DNA of 52,644 nt from Rhodothermales bacterium (GTDB lineage Bacteria > Bacteroidota > Rhodothermia > Rhodothermales > UBA10348). The notes under the pieces are model-generated. The model was not told the origin of the DNA. It worked only from the letters and a program-made list of their open reading frames with translations, and made no database searches. How positions within the stretch are numbered: the stretch's first letter is position 1; each line of letters opens with the position of its first letter. A program made the translations under genes and the position numbers. Positions 8,541-19,139 of the stretch are shown here, piece after piece. Location of the stretch: the NCBI GenBank assembly GCA_024711125.1, contig JANJTM010000063.1, positions 1 through 52,644 on the forward strand, in the 5' to 3' direction.

Positions 8541-9959
8541 ATGACGGCAGCGATGGGTCTTCCGACCATCATACAGGGCGGAATGGGGGTGGCGGTTTCG
8601 GGCTGGGTGCTCGCAAACGCCGTTTCGTCGGCGGGGCAGTTGGGCGTGGTGTCGGGCACGGCGCTCGACGCGGTACTCGCCCGGCGCCTCCAGGACGGCG
8701 ATTTCGGCGGGCACGTACGTCGGGCCATGGAGGCGTTTCCGCTGCGGGACATCGCCGACCAGGTGATGGCGAAGTATTTCCGGCCCGAGGGGCGCGGGGA
8801 GGGCGAGCCGTACGAATTGGTGCCGATGTTCCGTCGGGGCGCGAACCGATTCCGCGACGGGCTGACGACGCTCGCGAATTTCGTCGAGGTGTGGCTCGCC
8901 CGGGAAGGACACGGCAACCCGGTCGGGATCAACTACCTGACCAAGATCCAGATGCCCACGCTGCCGTCGATCTACGGCGCGATGATGGCGGGCGTCGACT
9001 ACATCCTGATGGGCGCGGGAATTCCGAAGGATATCCCGGCCGTGCTGGATCGATTCGCCGAGGGCGGGGGGGCGACGCTGAAACTCGACATGGAGGGCAC
9101 GGCCGACCCCGAGAAGGACGTGCTGCGCTTCGATCCCGGCGACATCGGAGCCTCCGGTCCGCAGAAGCGGCCCCGGTTCCTTCCGATCATCGCCTCCAAT
9201 TCTCTCGCGACCATGCTCGCCCGCAAGGCGAGCGGACGCATCGACGGATTCATCATCGAAGGGCCTACGGCGGGCGGCCACAACGCGCCCCCCCGCGGCA
9301 AGAAGGTCTACAACGAGAAGGGCGAGCCGCTGTACGGAGAGCGCGACGTGGTCGATCTCGCCCAGATCGCCGAGTTGGGGCTGCCCTTCTGGGTGGCGGG
9401 CGGCGCCGGGCGGCCGGGCGTGATCGCCGAGGTGCAGGCGGCGGGCGGGACGGGGATCCAGGTCGGTACGCTGTTCGCCTACTGCGACGAGTCCGGGCTG
9501 ACCGACGAATACCGACAGACCGTCATCCGCCGCAGTCTCGAAGCGCCCGTCGAGGTACGTACGAGCGACACCGCCTCGCCGACCGGATTCCCGTTCAAGA
9601 CCGTGGACCTGGCCGAGAGCGTGTCGGACGAGGCGGTCTACGAGGCGCGCACCCGCATCTGCGACCTGGGATACCTGCGTACGCCCTACCGCGGCGACGA
9701 TGGGCGGCTCGACTATCGTTGCGCGTCGGAACCCGTGGACGACTTCGTCCGCAAGGGCGGAAAGGAAGAGGACACCGTCGGGCGGCGCTGTCTGTGCAAC
9801 GCGCTGATGACCAACGTCGGGCACGCCCAGGTGCGACCGGACGGGCGCAGCGAGCCTGCCCTGCTCACCAGCGGCGACGACCTTTCGGTGCTGGCGCGCT
9901 TCCTGAAGGGCCGCACCCGGTATTCGGCCCGCGACGTCATCGACTACCTGCTGTCATGA
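8541..9959 (+). CDS. nitronate monooxygenase-like FMN oxidoreductase (NPD/PfaD-like)
   Basis: 472 residues with a TIM-barrel flavoprotein pattern: PTIIQGGMGVAVSG at the N-terminus, EGPTAGGHN (about residues 247-255, the family histidine), VAGGAGRP and GIQVGTLFAYC for phosphate binding of FMN. The protein is longer than typical nitronate monooxygenases (about 320-370). Its extra C-terminus carries four cysteines, Cys374, Cys394, Cys417 and Cys419, in a spacing that could bind metal or an Fe-S cluster. A GGAGG ribosome site lies just before the ATG. The stop overlaps the next ATG (ATGA), so the two are translationally coupled. Substrate unknown; nitroalkane oxidation is the family default only. 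Confidence 0.8.
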   Translation: MTAAMGLPTIIQGGMGVAVSGWVLANAVSSAGQLGVVSGTALDAVLARRLQDGDFGGHVRRAMEAFPLRDIADQVMAKYFRPEGRGEGEPYELVPMFRRGANRFRDGLTTLANFVEVWLAREGHGNPVGINYLTKIQMPTLPSIYGAMMAGVDYILMGAGIPKDIPAVLDRFAEGGGATLKLDMEGTADPEKDVLRFDPGDIGASGPQKRPRFLPIIASNSLATMLARKASGRIDGFIIEGPTAGGHNAPPRGKKVYNEKGEPLYGERDVVDLAQIAELGLPFWVAGGAGRPGVIAEVQAAGGTGIQVGTLFAYCDESGLTDEYRQTVIRRSLEAPVEVRTSDTASPTGFPFKTVDLAESVSDEAVYEARTRICDLGYLRTPYRGDDGRLDYRCASEPVDDFVRKGGKEEDTVGRRCLCNALMTNVGHAQVRPDGRSEPALLTSGDDLSVLARFLKGRTRYSARDVIDYLLS

Positions 9960-10921
9960 AAACCCGGATGCTCGCGCTGGGCGGCCTCGACGCCGCGCCA
10001 GGAACCCGTCGGCAGGGCACCGTCGACGTCACCGCCGCCGGAATCACGGTTCCGTTGCCCGTCTTCCTGGTCAACGGGGCCGGTGAAGGGCCGACCCTGG
10101 TCGTCACCGCGGGCATCCACGGCGGGGAATACCCGTGCGTCGAGGCGGCGGCCCGGTTCGGGCGGGCGCTCGACCCCGCCGTGATTTCGGGCCAGGTCAT
10201 CGTCGTTCCGAGCGCGAACCCGGTCGCCTTTCGCGCCCGGGCGATCTACGTGACGCCCCCGGACGGCAAGAACCTCAACCGCGAGTTTCCCGGTTCGGCA
10301 GGCGGAACGTTCACCGAGGCCTGGGCCCACTGGCTGTTCGAAAACGTCCTCCGGCAGGCCGACGCGTACATCGACATGCACGGCGGCGACATGATCGAGG
10401 CGCTCGTGCCGTTCACGGCCTGGAACCGGACCGGCGACGCCCGCATCGACGACGTGGCGCGCCGCATGGCCGAGGCCTACGGCATAGTGCACGTCGTGGA
10501 GCGGGATCTCGAGGGCCTCTACGGCATGACGCACGCCGCCGCGGCGCGCGTCGGCGTCCCGGCGATCCTGACCGAGGCCGGCGGACAGGGCGTGTGGGAC
10601 GAGGAATCGGTCCGCATCCTCGAAGAGGGCTGTCACCGCGTCCTGGCCGAGCTCGGCATGGGACCGGCGGTCCCGGGCGCGGTCGAGCCGGTGGTCGTGC
10701 ACCCGGGCTGGACCTGGCTGCGGTCGGAACACGACGGGCTGTACTACCCCGCTGCCGCGGTGGGTGACGTCGTGGAAGCCGGGCAGGACCTGGGCCGCCT
10801 GGCCAACCTGTGGGGTGAGACGCTGCAATCCCTCACGGCTCCGGTCGGCGGGCTCGTGCTGTTCCAGGTCACCTCGCTCGCCATGAACACGGGCGACCCG
10901 CTGCTGGCGATCGCGCACTGA
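9956..10921 (+). CDS. M14-type succinylglutamate desuccinylase/aspartoacylase family protein
   Basis: 321 residues, no signal peptide. Zinc ligands are visible: His55 and Glu58 in GIHGGEYP and His142 in IDMHGGD; the NLNREFPG substrate-binding loop lies near 106-113, and Glu207 in ILTEAGG is in the catalytic position. A C-terminal small beta domain (residues 230-321, with HDGLYYPAAAVGDVVEAGQ) is the usual biotinyl-like tail of this AstE/AspA group, which hydrolyses N-acyl amino acids or amides. It begins inside the stop codon of the NPD-like gene, so the pair probably acts on one compound class. The end of the gene forms part of the palindrome shared with the converging gene. Confidence 0.85.
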   Translation: MKTRMLALGGLDAAPGTRRQGTVDVTAAGITVPLPVFLVNGAGEGPTLVVTAGIHGGEYPCVEAAARFGRALDPAVISGQVIVVPSANPVAFRARAIYVTPPDGKNLNREFPGSAGGTFTEAWAHWLFENVLRQADAYIDMHGGDMIEALVPFTAWNRTGDARIDDVARRMAEAYGIVHVVERDLEGLYGMTHAAAARVGVPAILTEAGGQGVWDEESVRILEEGCHRVLAELGMGPAVPGAVEPVVVHPGWTWLRSEHDGLYYPAAAVGDVVEAGQDLGRLANLWGETLQSLTAPVGGLVLFQVTSLAMNTGDPLLAIAH

Positions 10922-10930
10922 ACCCGCGGT

Positions 10931-10933
<3 letters not shown>
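10919..10933. repeat. palindrome made of two converging stop codons
   Basis: TGAACC-CGC-GGTTCA is a perfect 6-bp inverted repeat whose outer triplets are the stop of the plus-strand M14 gene (10919-10921) and the stop of the minus-strand fusion gene (10931-10933). No T-run follows on either strand, so it is not a classical intrinsic terminator, though it may form a short RNA hairpin for both transcripts. Confidence 0.4.
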
Positions 10934-12538
<1,605 letters not shown>

Positions 12539-12578
12539 GCCCCAAGGTAACCATCGCGGCGCACCGGCGCCGCCCTCG

Positions 12579-15023
12579 TCACGAAGCTCCCAGCGGCTCG
12601 GACGGCCCCGCGACCCGAAGCTCGAGCCTGGCCTTCGCACCGGACGGGCCGCCCAGGGCCGCGTCGAACCGCACCGTGTGCGCGCCCGGCCCGACCGTGA
12701 GGCCTTCCGTGTCGACGGGCACCGTGAGTCGGGAATTCCACGTCGCCGAGTAGACGGTCGCCGTCGTCCCTCCGCGGTACACGAGGTGCTGGCTGTCGGC
12801 GAGCGACGCCGCGATCGACACCGGTCGGCCGTCCACTTCCAGCACGATGCCATGGACCGTTCCGCCCGAAGCCGTCACCGTGAAGGCCAGGGGTTGCGCA
12901 CCGCCCGGGTTCTCGACCGACAGCGCCACGCCGGACGGCTCGCCCGGCTGCCGCTCCCGGGCCTCGAATTCGGCGCGCGCGATCGTGATCGGGGTGAGCA
13001 GCCAGGCTCCCGGGCCGGTTTCTTCCAGGTGGAATTCCCCCGAAACGTCTTCCATGCGCTTCTTCTGCTCGACCGAGAAGGCCCCGGCCATGCGGGCCCT
13101 CTCCCAGCGACCGAGCGCGGCGAGTATCGCGTCGGAGGCACCGTTCTTCTCGAGCGCCTCGAACGACGTGTAGAAGGCGTATCCGGCGTCGTAGGCCGCA
13201 CTCCGCGCCAGCATCCACTCGATGTCCTCCAGGCTCGTCTCGGCCCGCATCGAGAACCAGCCCAGCATGCCCGGCATGTAATTCCGCCGGAAATAGGCCT
13301 GGTTCTTCATCCGGTACTCGGTCTGGCTCTCGCGGAAGCCCGCGTACCAGGGCTCGCCCCAGTTCATGCGCGAGTAGATGTGCCAGAAGAAGTGCGACGT
13401 GCGGCTCGCGTCGGCGATGTAGTGCTCCCGGATGTCGGGCGAGAGCGCGTCGTACCAGGCCTTCGTGAACAGGATCTCGCCGTAATTGCCCATGCCGGTC
13501 GAGCGGTTGCCCTCCAGGCCGTCGAACGAGATCTGCCTGAGGCCGGCCCGGTTGAAGAGGTCGGCGATGCGACCGGCCATCTCGTCACCCAGTTCGGGCG
13601 TCGTGAGGAACGTGCGGTAGCCATGGTCGGCGAGCATCCCGATGTCTGCTCCGGCATCGTGCTCGGCGGCCGTCGTGCCGTAGACGCCGCGCTCGACGCC
13701 CGTCAGGCGCCAGGGAGCCTCGGACGAGACGCCCGAGTAGCGCACCAGTTCAGTCCCGATGACCGCGGTGAACAGGTTGTTGTTACCCGTCTCGACGAAG
13801 TAGGTGGGGTCCTCGATTGCGATTTCACGGGCCGTCGCATCGACGGAAGCCGACAGGCGCGTCGAGCCCACGCGCGCGAGCCGGGGGTCGGGCTCGGGCG
13901 TGACGTACGGGTCGTTCGTCGTGATGAAGTTCGACAGCGTATGGACGCCGACGTGGATTCCCCGCGCCTCGGCCTTCGCCACGGCGGCGGCCAGTCCTTC
14001 GACGCCGTTCGGGAAGTACCGTGGGCGCAGCTGGAAATGCCCCCACGTCTCGAAGGCGTCGCCGTGGTAGAGGTAGCGCAGGCCGGCCTTCTCGACCACC
14101 TCGATAGCCCGGTCCACGTTCGATTCCGCGAAATCGAGGATGACGTAGGCGGCCGACGCCGAGCGCGACGTCTTGCCCCACTCGCCGTCGATCATCGGGT
14201 GCGGAAGGCCGTGTGCCTGCTCGATGAGCCCGATCGTCTCGAGGGCAAGCGAGTCGGGCACGCCGAAGAGCGCGATCGAGGAGCCGATGACCCCGCCGTC
14301 GTCGTAGGCGGGTGCCACGTACTTCGTGCGCCCCCAGTTCTCGACCACGCGTTCGGCCGACCGGTTGCGGGTGTACGCCTGGAGCGTCGAGCCGAAGGTG
14401 TCGGGTTTGGCCGCCTCGACGCGGTACAGCACCTCGCGCTTGCCGGCCTCGGTCAGGTCATTCGGGTCGCCGCTTTCGAAGATGTCGATCTGCGGCATCG
14501 CGTCGTTCTCGTTCCACGGCCATCCGCCGAGCGTCTTCGGATTCAGGGCCTGGAGGCCGATGGCCCATCCGCCGCCGCGCACGACGCCGACCGTTTCGCC
14601 GATCGTGTCGCCGAGGGTGGTCGGGAACGGGCCCCACGCCACGAGATCGACGGCGCCCGAGGCGTCGGACCCGTCGGCGTTCTCGAGCCGGTCGAGGCGG
14701 AACCAGACGTGCCGCATCCGGGACCCGGTCACGACCGTCGCCCGCATGCCGTTGTCATAGGTGAGCACCAGCGCGGTGTCCTCGAGCGCGGCCGCCACCG
14801 GCTTTCGGAATTCGCCGCCGATACGAAGCTGCAGCAGGGTCGCGTCACTCCTTGCCGGGAGGAAGTCGGGGCCGCCGGGGGCCATTTCAAGCGCGTGAAT
14901 GCGTCCTTTCGCGTCGAGCGCGATCTGGAACCCGTCGGCAGAGAACGTGATCGAACGCGTGCAGCCCGTGCCGAGGACGGCGAGGACAGCGAGGACGAGG
15001 GCGAGGAGAATCGGTCGGCGCAT
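12579..15023 (-). CDS. large lipoprotein of unknown function, glycoside-hydrolase-like appearance
   Basis: 814 residues with a clear lipoprotein signal (VLGTGC, Cys21). I do not recognise the family. Residues 25-230 look like a beta-sandwich N-terminal domain. Residues 280-560 alternate strands and helices with phrases seen in TIM-barrel glycosidases: YVILDFAESNVDRAIEVV, YLYHGDAFETWGHFQLRP, RGIHVGVHTLSNFITTND and RQISFDGLEGNRSTG. The last could place acidic catalytic residues (Asp, Glu) at a strand end. The C-terminal 120 residues are again beta-rich (VDGRPVSIAAS, GPGAHTVRFDAALGG), as in carbohydrate-binding or sandwich domains. A surface polysaccharide hydrolase or lyase is the best guess. 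It precedes the GNAT-nitrilase gene by 40 bases. Confidence 0.65.
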   Translation of the reverse strand: MRRPILLALVLAVLAVLGTGCTRSITFSADGFQIALDAKGRIHALEMAPGGPDFLPARSDATLLQLRIGGEFRKPVAAALEDTALVLTYDNGMRATVVTGSRMRHVWFRLDRLENADGSDASGAVDLVAWGPFPTTLGDTIGETVGVVRGGGWAIGLQALNPKTLGGWPWNENDAMPQIDIFESGDPNDLTEAGKREVLYRVEAAKPDTFGSTLQAYTRNRSAERVVENWGRTKYVAPAYDDGGVIGSSIALFGVPDSLALETIGLIEQAHGLPHPMIDGEWGKTSRSASAAYVILDFAESNVDRAIEVVEKAGLRYLYHGDAFETWGHFQLRPRYFPNGVEGLAAAVAKAEARGIHVGVHTLSNFITTNDPYVTPEPDPRLARVGSTRLSASVDATAREIAIEDPTYFVETGNNNLFTAVIGTELVRYSGVSSEAPWRLTGVERGVYGTTAAEHDAGADIGMLADHGYRTFLTTPELGDEMAGRIADLFNRAGLRQISFDGLEGNRSTGMGNYGEILFTKAWYDALSPDIREHYIADASRTSHFFWHIYSRMNWGEPWYAGFRESQTEYRMKNQAYFRRNYMPGMLGWFSMRAETSLEDIEWMLARSAAYDAGYAFYTSFEALEKNGASDAILAALGRWERARMAGAFSVEQKKRMEDVSGEFHLEETGPGAWLLTPITIARAEFEARERQPGEPSGVALSVENPGGAQPLAFTVTASGGTVHGIVLEVDGRPVSIAASLADSQHLVYRGGTTATVYSATWNSRLTVPVDTEGLTVGPGAHTVRFDAALGGPSGAKARLELRVAGPSEPLGAS

Positions 15024-15143
15024 GACGCAGTGCAGGGATTTCGGCGAAGGTAGGCATCCGCGCCGACTCCGGGGGGCGGCTCGACGGTTTCCGGCGGCTC
15101 CATTACATTGCGCCGCCCCCCACCCGTGCCGTTTGCCCGAACC

Positions 15144-17576
15144 ATGCCGTCACGCCCCAGCCGCCGGATTGCCGCCGCCGCGCTCGCCGCCGTCGCAGCG
15201 CTTTCGCTGTCGGCCTGTACGTCGGGCCACGAGGTCGATTTCGCGACCGAGGTCCGTCCGATCCTCAACGCCCGGTGCCTCAAGTGCCACGGGGGCGTCA
15301 AGCGGGCCGGGGGCGTCTCGCTGCTGTTCCGCGACGAGGCCCTGGCGAAGGGGGAATCGGGGCGCACGCCGATCGTGCCGGGCGACGCCGACGCGAGCGA
15401 ATTGATGCGCCGGATCCTGCACGAGGACCCGGCCGAACGCATGCCGCGCGACGACGACCCGCTCACGGCCGAGGAGATCGACGTGCTGCGTCGCTGGATC
15501 GACCAGGGGGCGGAATGGCAGCCGCACTGGGCGTTCGTGGCTCCTTCCGAGGCTGAGCCGCCCGAGACCGACGGCGCCTGGGGGGACGGGGGTATCGATG
15601 CGTTCGTGCTCGCACGACTCGAGGCCGAGGGCCTGGAGCCTTCGCCCGAGGCCGACTGCGACGTCCTGGCACGCCGCGTGGCGCTGGATCTGACCGGATT
15701 GCCGCCGACCCCGCAGCAGGTCGGGCGGGTCTGCGAGGGTGGCTACGAGGCCGTGGTGGACGAACTGCTGGCCGATCCGGCGTACGGCGAGCGCTGGGCC
15801 GGCATGTGGCTCGACCTGGCACGCTACGCCGATTCCCAGGGGTTCGAGAAGGACGGCCCGCGCTCGATCTGGCGCTGGCGGGACTGGGTGGTGACGTCGT
15901 TCAACGACGACAAGCCGTTCGACCGGTTCACCGTGGAGCAGCTCGCGGGCGACCTTCTGCCCGACGCGACCGACGAGACGCGGCTCGCCACGGCCTTCCA
16001 CCGCAACACGATGACGAACGACGAGGGCGGAACCGACGACGAGGAGTACCGCTCGGCCACCGTCATCGACCGCGTGAACACGACGTGGGAGGTGTGGCAG
16101 GGTTCGACCTTCGCCTGCACCCAGTGCCACGGGCACCCGTACGACCCCTTCCGCCACGAGGAGTACTACGGGGTCTACGCATTCTTCAACCAGACCGCCG
16201 ACTGGGACCAGACGAGCGAATTCCCGACGCTGGATTCGTTCGACGAGGGGCGGCGCGCCGAGGGCGAGCGCCTCGTGGCCGCGATCGCCGACGTGGAGGC
16301 GCGGATGATGGAGGCCGTCTCGACGCCCGCCATGGACGCCGAAATCGCGGCATGGACGCAGCGGCTGGGCGACCCCGCCGAAACCGGGCGCGTGCAGACG
16401 TTCTGGCAGAACGAGCTGCTGCGCGTGGTCGGCCGGCCCGATTCGATGCGCTCCGGGGCCGACCGGGCGTTCCTGCGCTACGTCTATGCCGAGATCGCCG
16501 ACGCGACCGAGCCCCTGCGCAAGGAGCGCGGCGAGCTGTACCGCGCGTACTGGCCGCTCGAGCCGGTGCGTACCCCCGTGCTTCGCGAATTGCCCGCCGG
16601 CGCGCGGCGCGCCACGTACGTATTCGACCGCGGCAATTTCCTCGTGCGCGGACCCGAAGTGGCACCCGCCGTTCCCGCTTCGATGCCGCCGTTGCCGGGT
16701 GATGCTCCGCGCAATCGCCTGGGCCTCGCCGAGTGGCTCGTTTCAGACGGGAACCCGCTGACCGCGCGCGTCCTCGTCAACCGGTTCTGGGAGCAGCTCT
16801 TCGGAACCGGCATCGTCGAAACGGTCGAGGACTTCGGAACGCAGGGACTCACTCCGTCGCATCCCGAGCTGCTCGATTGGCTGGCCATCCGGTTCCGCGA
16901 ACACCACGCATGGAGCGTGAAGGGCCTGCTGCGCGAGATCGTGACGAGCGCCACCTACCGGCAGTCGTCCCGCGTGACGCCCGATCTCCTGGAGCGCGAC
17001 CCGGCGAACCGGCTGCTCGCCCGCGGTCCGCGCTTCCGCCTGTCGGCCGAGCAACTCCGTGACCAGGCGCTGGCCGTGTCGGGCCTGCTCTCCCGGAAGA
17101 TGTACGGACGCCCCGTGATGCCACCGCAGCCGGAGGGAATCTGGCGGAATCCGTACAGCGGCCTGCAATGGGTCACCGCCACCGACGAGAACCGCTATCG
17201 GCGTGCGCTCTACACGTTCTGGCGTCGCACGGGGCCGTACCCGTCGATGATGGCGTTCGACGCCCCGAGCCGGGAGGTATGCGTTTCACGCCGCATCCGC
17301 ACGAATACGCCCCTCCAGGCCCTCGTGACGCTGAACGACCCGGCGTTCGTGGAGGCGGCCGAAGCCCTGGCAGAGCGCGTGAAGCGCGAATCGGCCCCGG
17401 CGTCCGGGGCGCGCGATCTCGCCGCGGCGGTCTACCGGGCGGCACTCTTCCGCGAACCGAGCGCCACGAAACTGGACGCCCTGGCCGAGGTCGCCGAGTC
17501 GTCGCCGGGCGACGAGGGCCTGCGGCTCGTCGCCAACGTGGTCCTCAACCTCGACGAATTCGTTACCAAGGAGTGA
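15144..17576 (+). CDS. DUF1549/DUF1553 cytochrome-c-motif lipoprotein (PSCyt1-type)
   Basis: 810 residues from ATG 15144. The lipobox is LSAC (Cys25). A haem-c motif, Cys45-Leu-Lys-Cys48-His49, opens a planctomycete-type cytochrome domain (FATEVRPILNARC), ending near residue 125 at LRRWIDQGAEW. DUF1549 follows (about 145-370), including a second CxxCH at Cys325-His329, then DUF1553 (about 515-790) with NRFWEQLFGTGIVETVEDFG and RRIRTNTPLQAL. Such proteins are abundant in Planctomycetes and Verrucomicrobia, nearly always next to a DUF1501 gene as here; they are thought to be extracytoplasmic redox or hydrolytic proteins of unknown substrate. A TTG 12 codons upstream is a less likely start. The stop is separated by two bases from the next start. 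Confidence 0.9.
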   Translation: MPSRPSRRIAAAALAAVAALSLSACTSGHEVDFATEVRPILNARCLKCHGGVKRAGGVSLLFRDEALAKGESGRTPIVPGDADASELMRRILHEDPAERMPRDDDPLTAEEIDVLRRWIDQGAEWQPHWAFVAPSEAEPPETDGAWGDGGIDAFVLARLEAEGLEPSPEADCDVLARRVALDLTGLPPTPQQVGRVCEGGYEAVVDELLADPAYGERWAGMWLDLARYADSQGFEKDGPRSIWRWRDWVVTSFNDDKPFDRFTVEQLAGDLLPDATDETRLATAFHRNTMTNDEGGTDDEEYRSATVIDRVNTTWEVWQGSTFACTQCHGHPYDPFRHEEYYGVYAFFNQTADWDQTSEFPTLDSFDEGRRAEGERLVAAIADVEARMMEAVSTPAMDAEIAAWTQRLGDPAETGRVQTFWQNELLRVVGRPDSMRSGADRAFLRYVYAEIADATEPLRKERGELYRAYWPLEPVRTPVLRELPAGARRATYVFDRGNFLVRGPEVAPAVPASMPPLPGDAPRNRLGLAEWLVSDGNPLTARVLVNRFWEQLFGTGIVETVEDFGTQGLTPSHPELLDWLAIRFREHHAWSVKGLLREIVTSATYRQSSRVTPDLLERDPANRLLARGPRFRLSAEQLRDQALAVSGLLSRKMYGRPVMPPQPEGIWRNPYSGLQWVTATDENRYRRALYTFWRRTGPYPSMMAFDAPSREVCVSRRIRTNTPLQALVTLNDPAFVEAAEALAERVKRESAPASGARDLAAAVYRAALFREPSATKLDALAEVAESSPGDEGLRLVANVVLNLDEFVTKE

Positions 17577-17578
17577 GC

Positions 17579-19090
17579 ATGACGCGACCGGAACACGAAC
17601 GACGGTTGGCCCTCCAGGCCATGACGCGGCGCCACTTCCTCGGCACGTTCTCGACGGGCGTGGGCGCCGCCGCGCTGGCGACATTCCTCGGGGCGGAACG
17701 AGTGTTCGCCGGGACCGGGACCGGCGCGACGGGCACCGGAACGGCGGGCGGCTCCCTCGGGGCCGCCGCCGACCCCCTGCTTCCGCGCGCCCCGCATTTC
17801 GCGCCCCGGGCCAAGCGGGTCATCTTCCTCCACATGGCCGGGGCGCCGTCCCAGCTCGAACTCTTCGACTACAAGCCCGAACTCCAGCGCCTTAACGGCC
17901 AGCTCTGCCCGGAATCGCTGCTCGAGGGCAAGCGTTTCGCGTTCATCAAGGGCGTTCCGAAGATGCTCGGACCGCAGGCGACCTTCCGTCGGCGCGGGCA
18001 GTCGGGTGCATGGATTTCCGATCACCTACCGCACCTGGCCGAGGTTGCCGACGAGATCACGTTCCTCAAGGCGATGCACTCGGACCAGTTCAACCACGCG
18101 CCGGCGCAGCTCCTGATGCACACCGGCAGCCCGAGGCTCGGCCGGCCGAGCATGGGGTCGTGGGCGGTCTACGGGCTGGGAACCGAGAACCGCAACCTTC
18201 CGGGCTTCGTCGTGCTGCTCTCCGGAGCGAACCAGCCCGACGCCGGGGCCTCGGTCTACGGAAGCGGGTTTCTTCCGACCATCTACCAGGGGGTGCAGTG
18301 CCGGAGCGAGGGCGATCCCGTGCTCTTTCTCTCGGATCCCGAGGGCGTCGACCGGGAGGAGCGCGCGCGAACGATCGAGGCGATCGCCCGGATCAACCGG
18401 GAGCATCACGCCGAGGTCGGCGATCCGGAGATCCTGACCCGCATCGCGCAGTACGAACTCGCCTTCCGCATGCAGATGGAGGTGCCCGACGCGATGAACC
18501 TCGCCGAGGAGCCCGAGTGGGTGCACGCGATGTACGGCACCGAGCCCGGAAAAACGTCGTTCGCCAACAACAGCCTGCTGGCGCGGCGGCTCGTCGAGCG
18601 GGGCGTCCGGTTCGTGAACCTCTTCCACTGGGGCTGGGACTCTCACGGCGCCGGTGCCAGCGAAGCGCTGAACGTGGGCTTCCTCGACCGGTGTCGCGAA
18701 ACCGACCGGGCGGCCGCGGCGCTCATCGCCGACCTCAAGCAGCGCGGCCTGCTCGACGAGACGCTCGTCGTCTGGGGCGGAGAGTTCGGTCGCACACCCA
18801 TGCTCGAGAACCGGTCGGGCCAGGACAATCCGTTCGTCGGGCGCGACCACCACAACGAGTGCTACACGATGTGGATGGCGGGAGGAGGAGTCAAGCGCGG
18901 CTTCACCTGGGGCGAAACCGACGAGATCGGGTACCAGGCGGTCTCGGGGCGCGTGCACGTGCACGACCTGCAGGCGACCATCCTCCACCTGCTCGGATTC
19001 GACCACGAGCGCCTGGTTTTCCCGTTCCAGGGGCGCAATTTCCGCCTGACCGACGTGTCGGGACGGGTCGTTCGCGAGATCCTCGCCTGA
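17579..19090 (+). CDS. DUF1501 (sulfatase-like) Tat-exported protein
   Basis: 503 residues. The N-terminus has a twin-arginine signal (TRRHFLGTFSTG followed by a hydrophobic run) and then an unusual Gly/Thr-rich spacer (residues 42-58). The DUF1501 core is visible: HMAGAPSQLELFDYKP, FLKAMHSDQFNHAPAQ, VYGLGTENRNLPGFVV, WDSHG near residue 357, VVWGGEFGRTP near 398 and GRDHHNECYTMWMAGGG. DUF1501 belongs to the alkaline-phosphatase/sulfatase fold. The Asp, His and Glu residues in these motifs are candidates for metal binding, but activity is not established for the family. AAGGAG, overlapping the preceding stop, lies five bases before the ATG, so translation is coupled to the DUF1549/1553 gene. 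Confidence 0.9.
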   Translation: MTRPEHERRLALQAMTRRHFLGTFSTGVGAAALATFLGAERVFAGTGTGATGTGTAGGSLGAAADPLLPRAPHFAPRAKRVIFLHMAGAPSQLELFDYKPELQRLNGQLCPESLLEGKRFAFIKGVPKMLGPQATFRRRGQSGAWISDHLPHLAEVADEITFLKAMHSDQFNHAPAQLLMHTGSPRLGRPSMGSWAVYGLGTENRNLPGFVVLLSGANQPDAGASVYGSGFLPTIYQGVQCRSEGDPVLFLSDPEGVDREERARTIEAIARINREHHAEVGDPEILTRIAQYELAFRMQMEVPDAMNLAEEPEWVHAMYGTEPGKTSFANNSLLARRLVERGVRFVNLFHWGWDSHGAGASEALNVGFLDRCRETDRAAAALIADLKQRGLLDETLVVWGGEFGRTPMLENRSGQDNPFVGRDHHNECYTMWMAGGGVKRGFTWGETDEIGYQAVSGRVHVHDLQATILHLLGFDHERLVFPFQGRNFRLTDVSGRVVREILA

Positions 19091-19139
19091 CACGCCGCGC
19101 CGCCCGATTTCCAGATCCTTACGAAGCTCTCGCGTCCCG

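Noticed and set aside
6854-9955. Long plus-strand frame running into the M14 gene
   Set aside because: Only the part from 9956 encodes the M14 protein; the upstream part is antisense to the esterase and out of frame with the flavoprotein.
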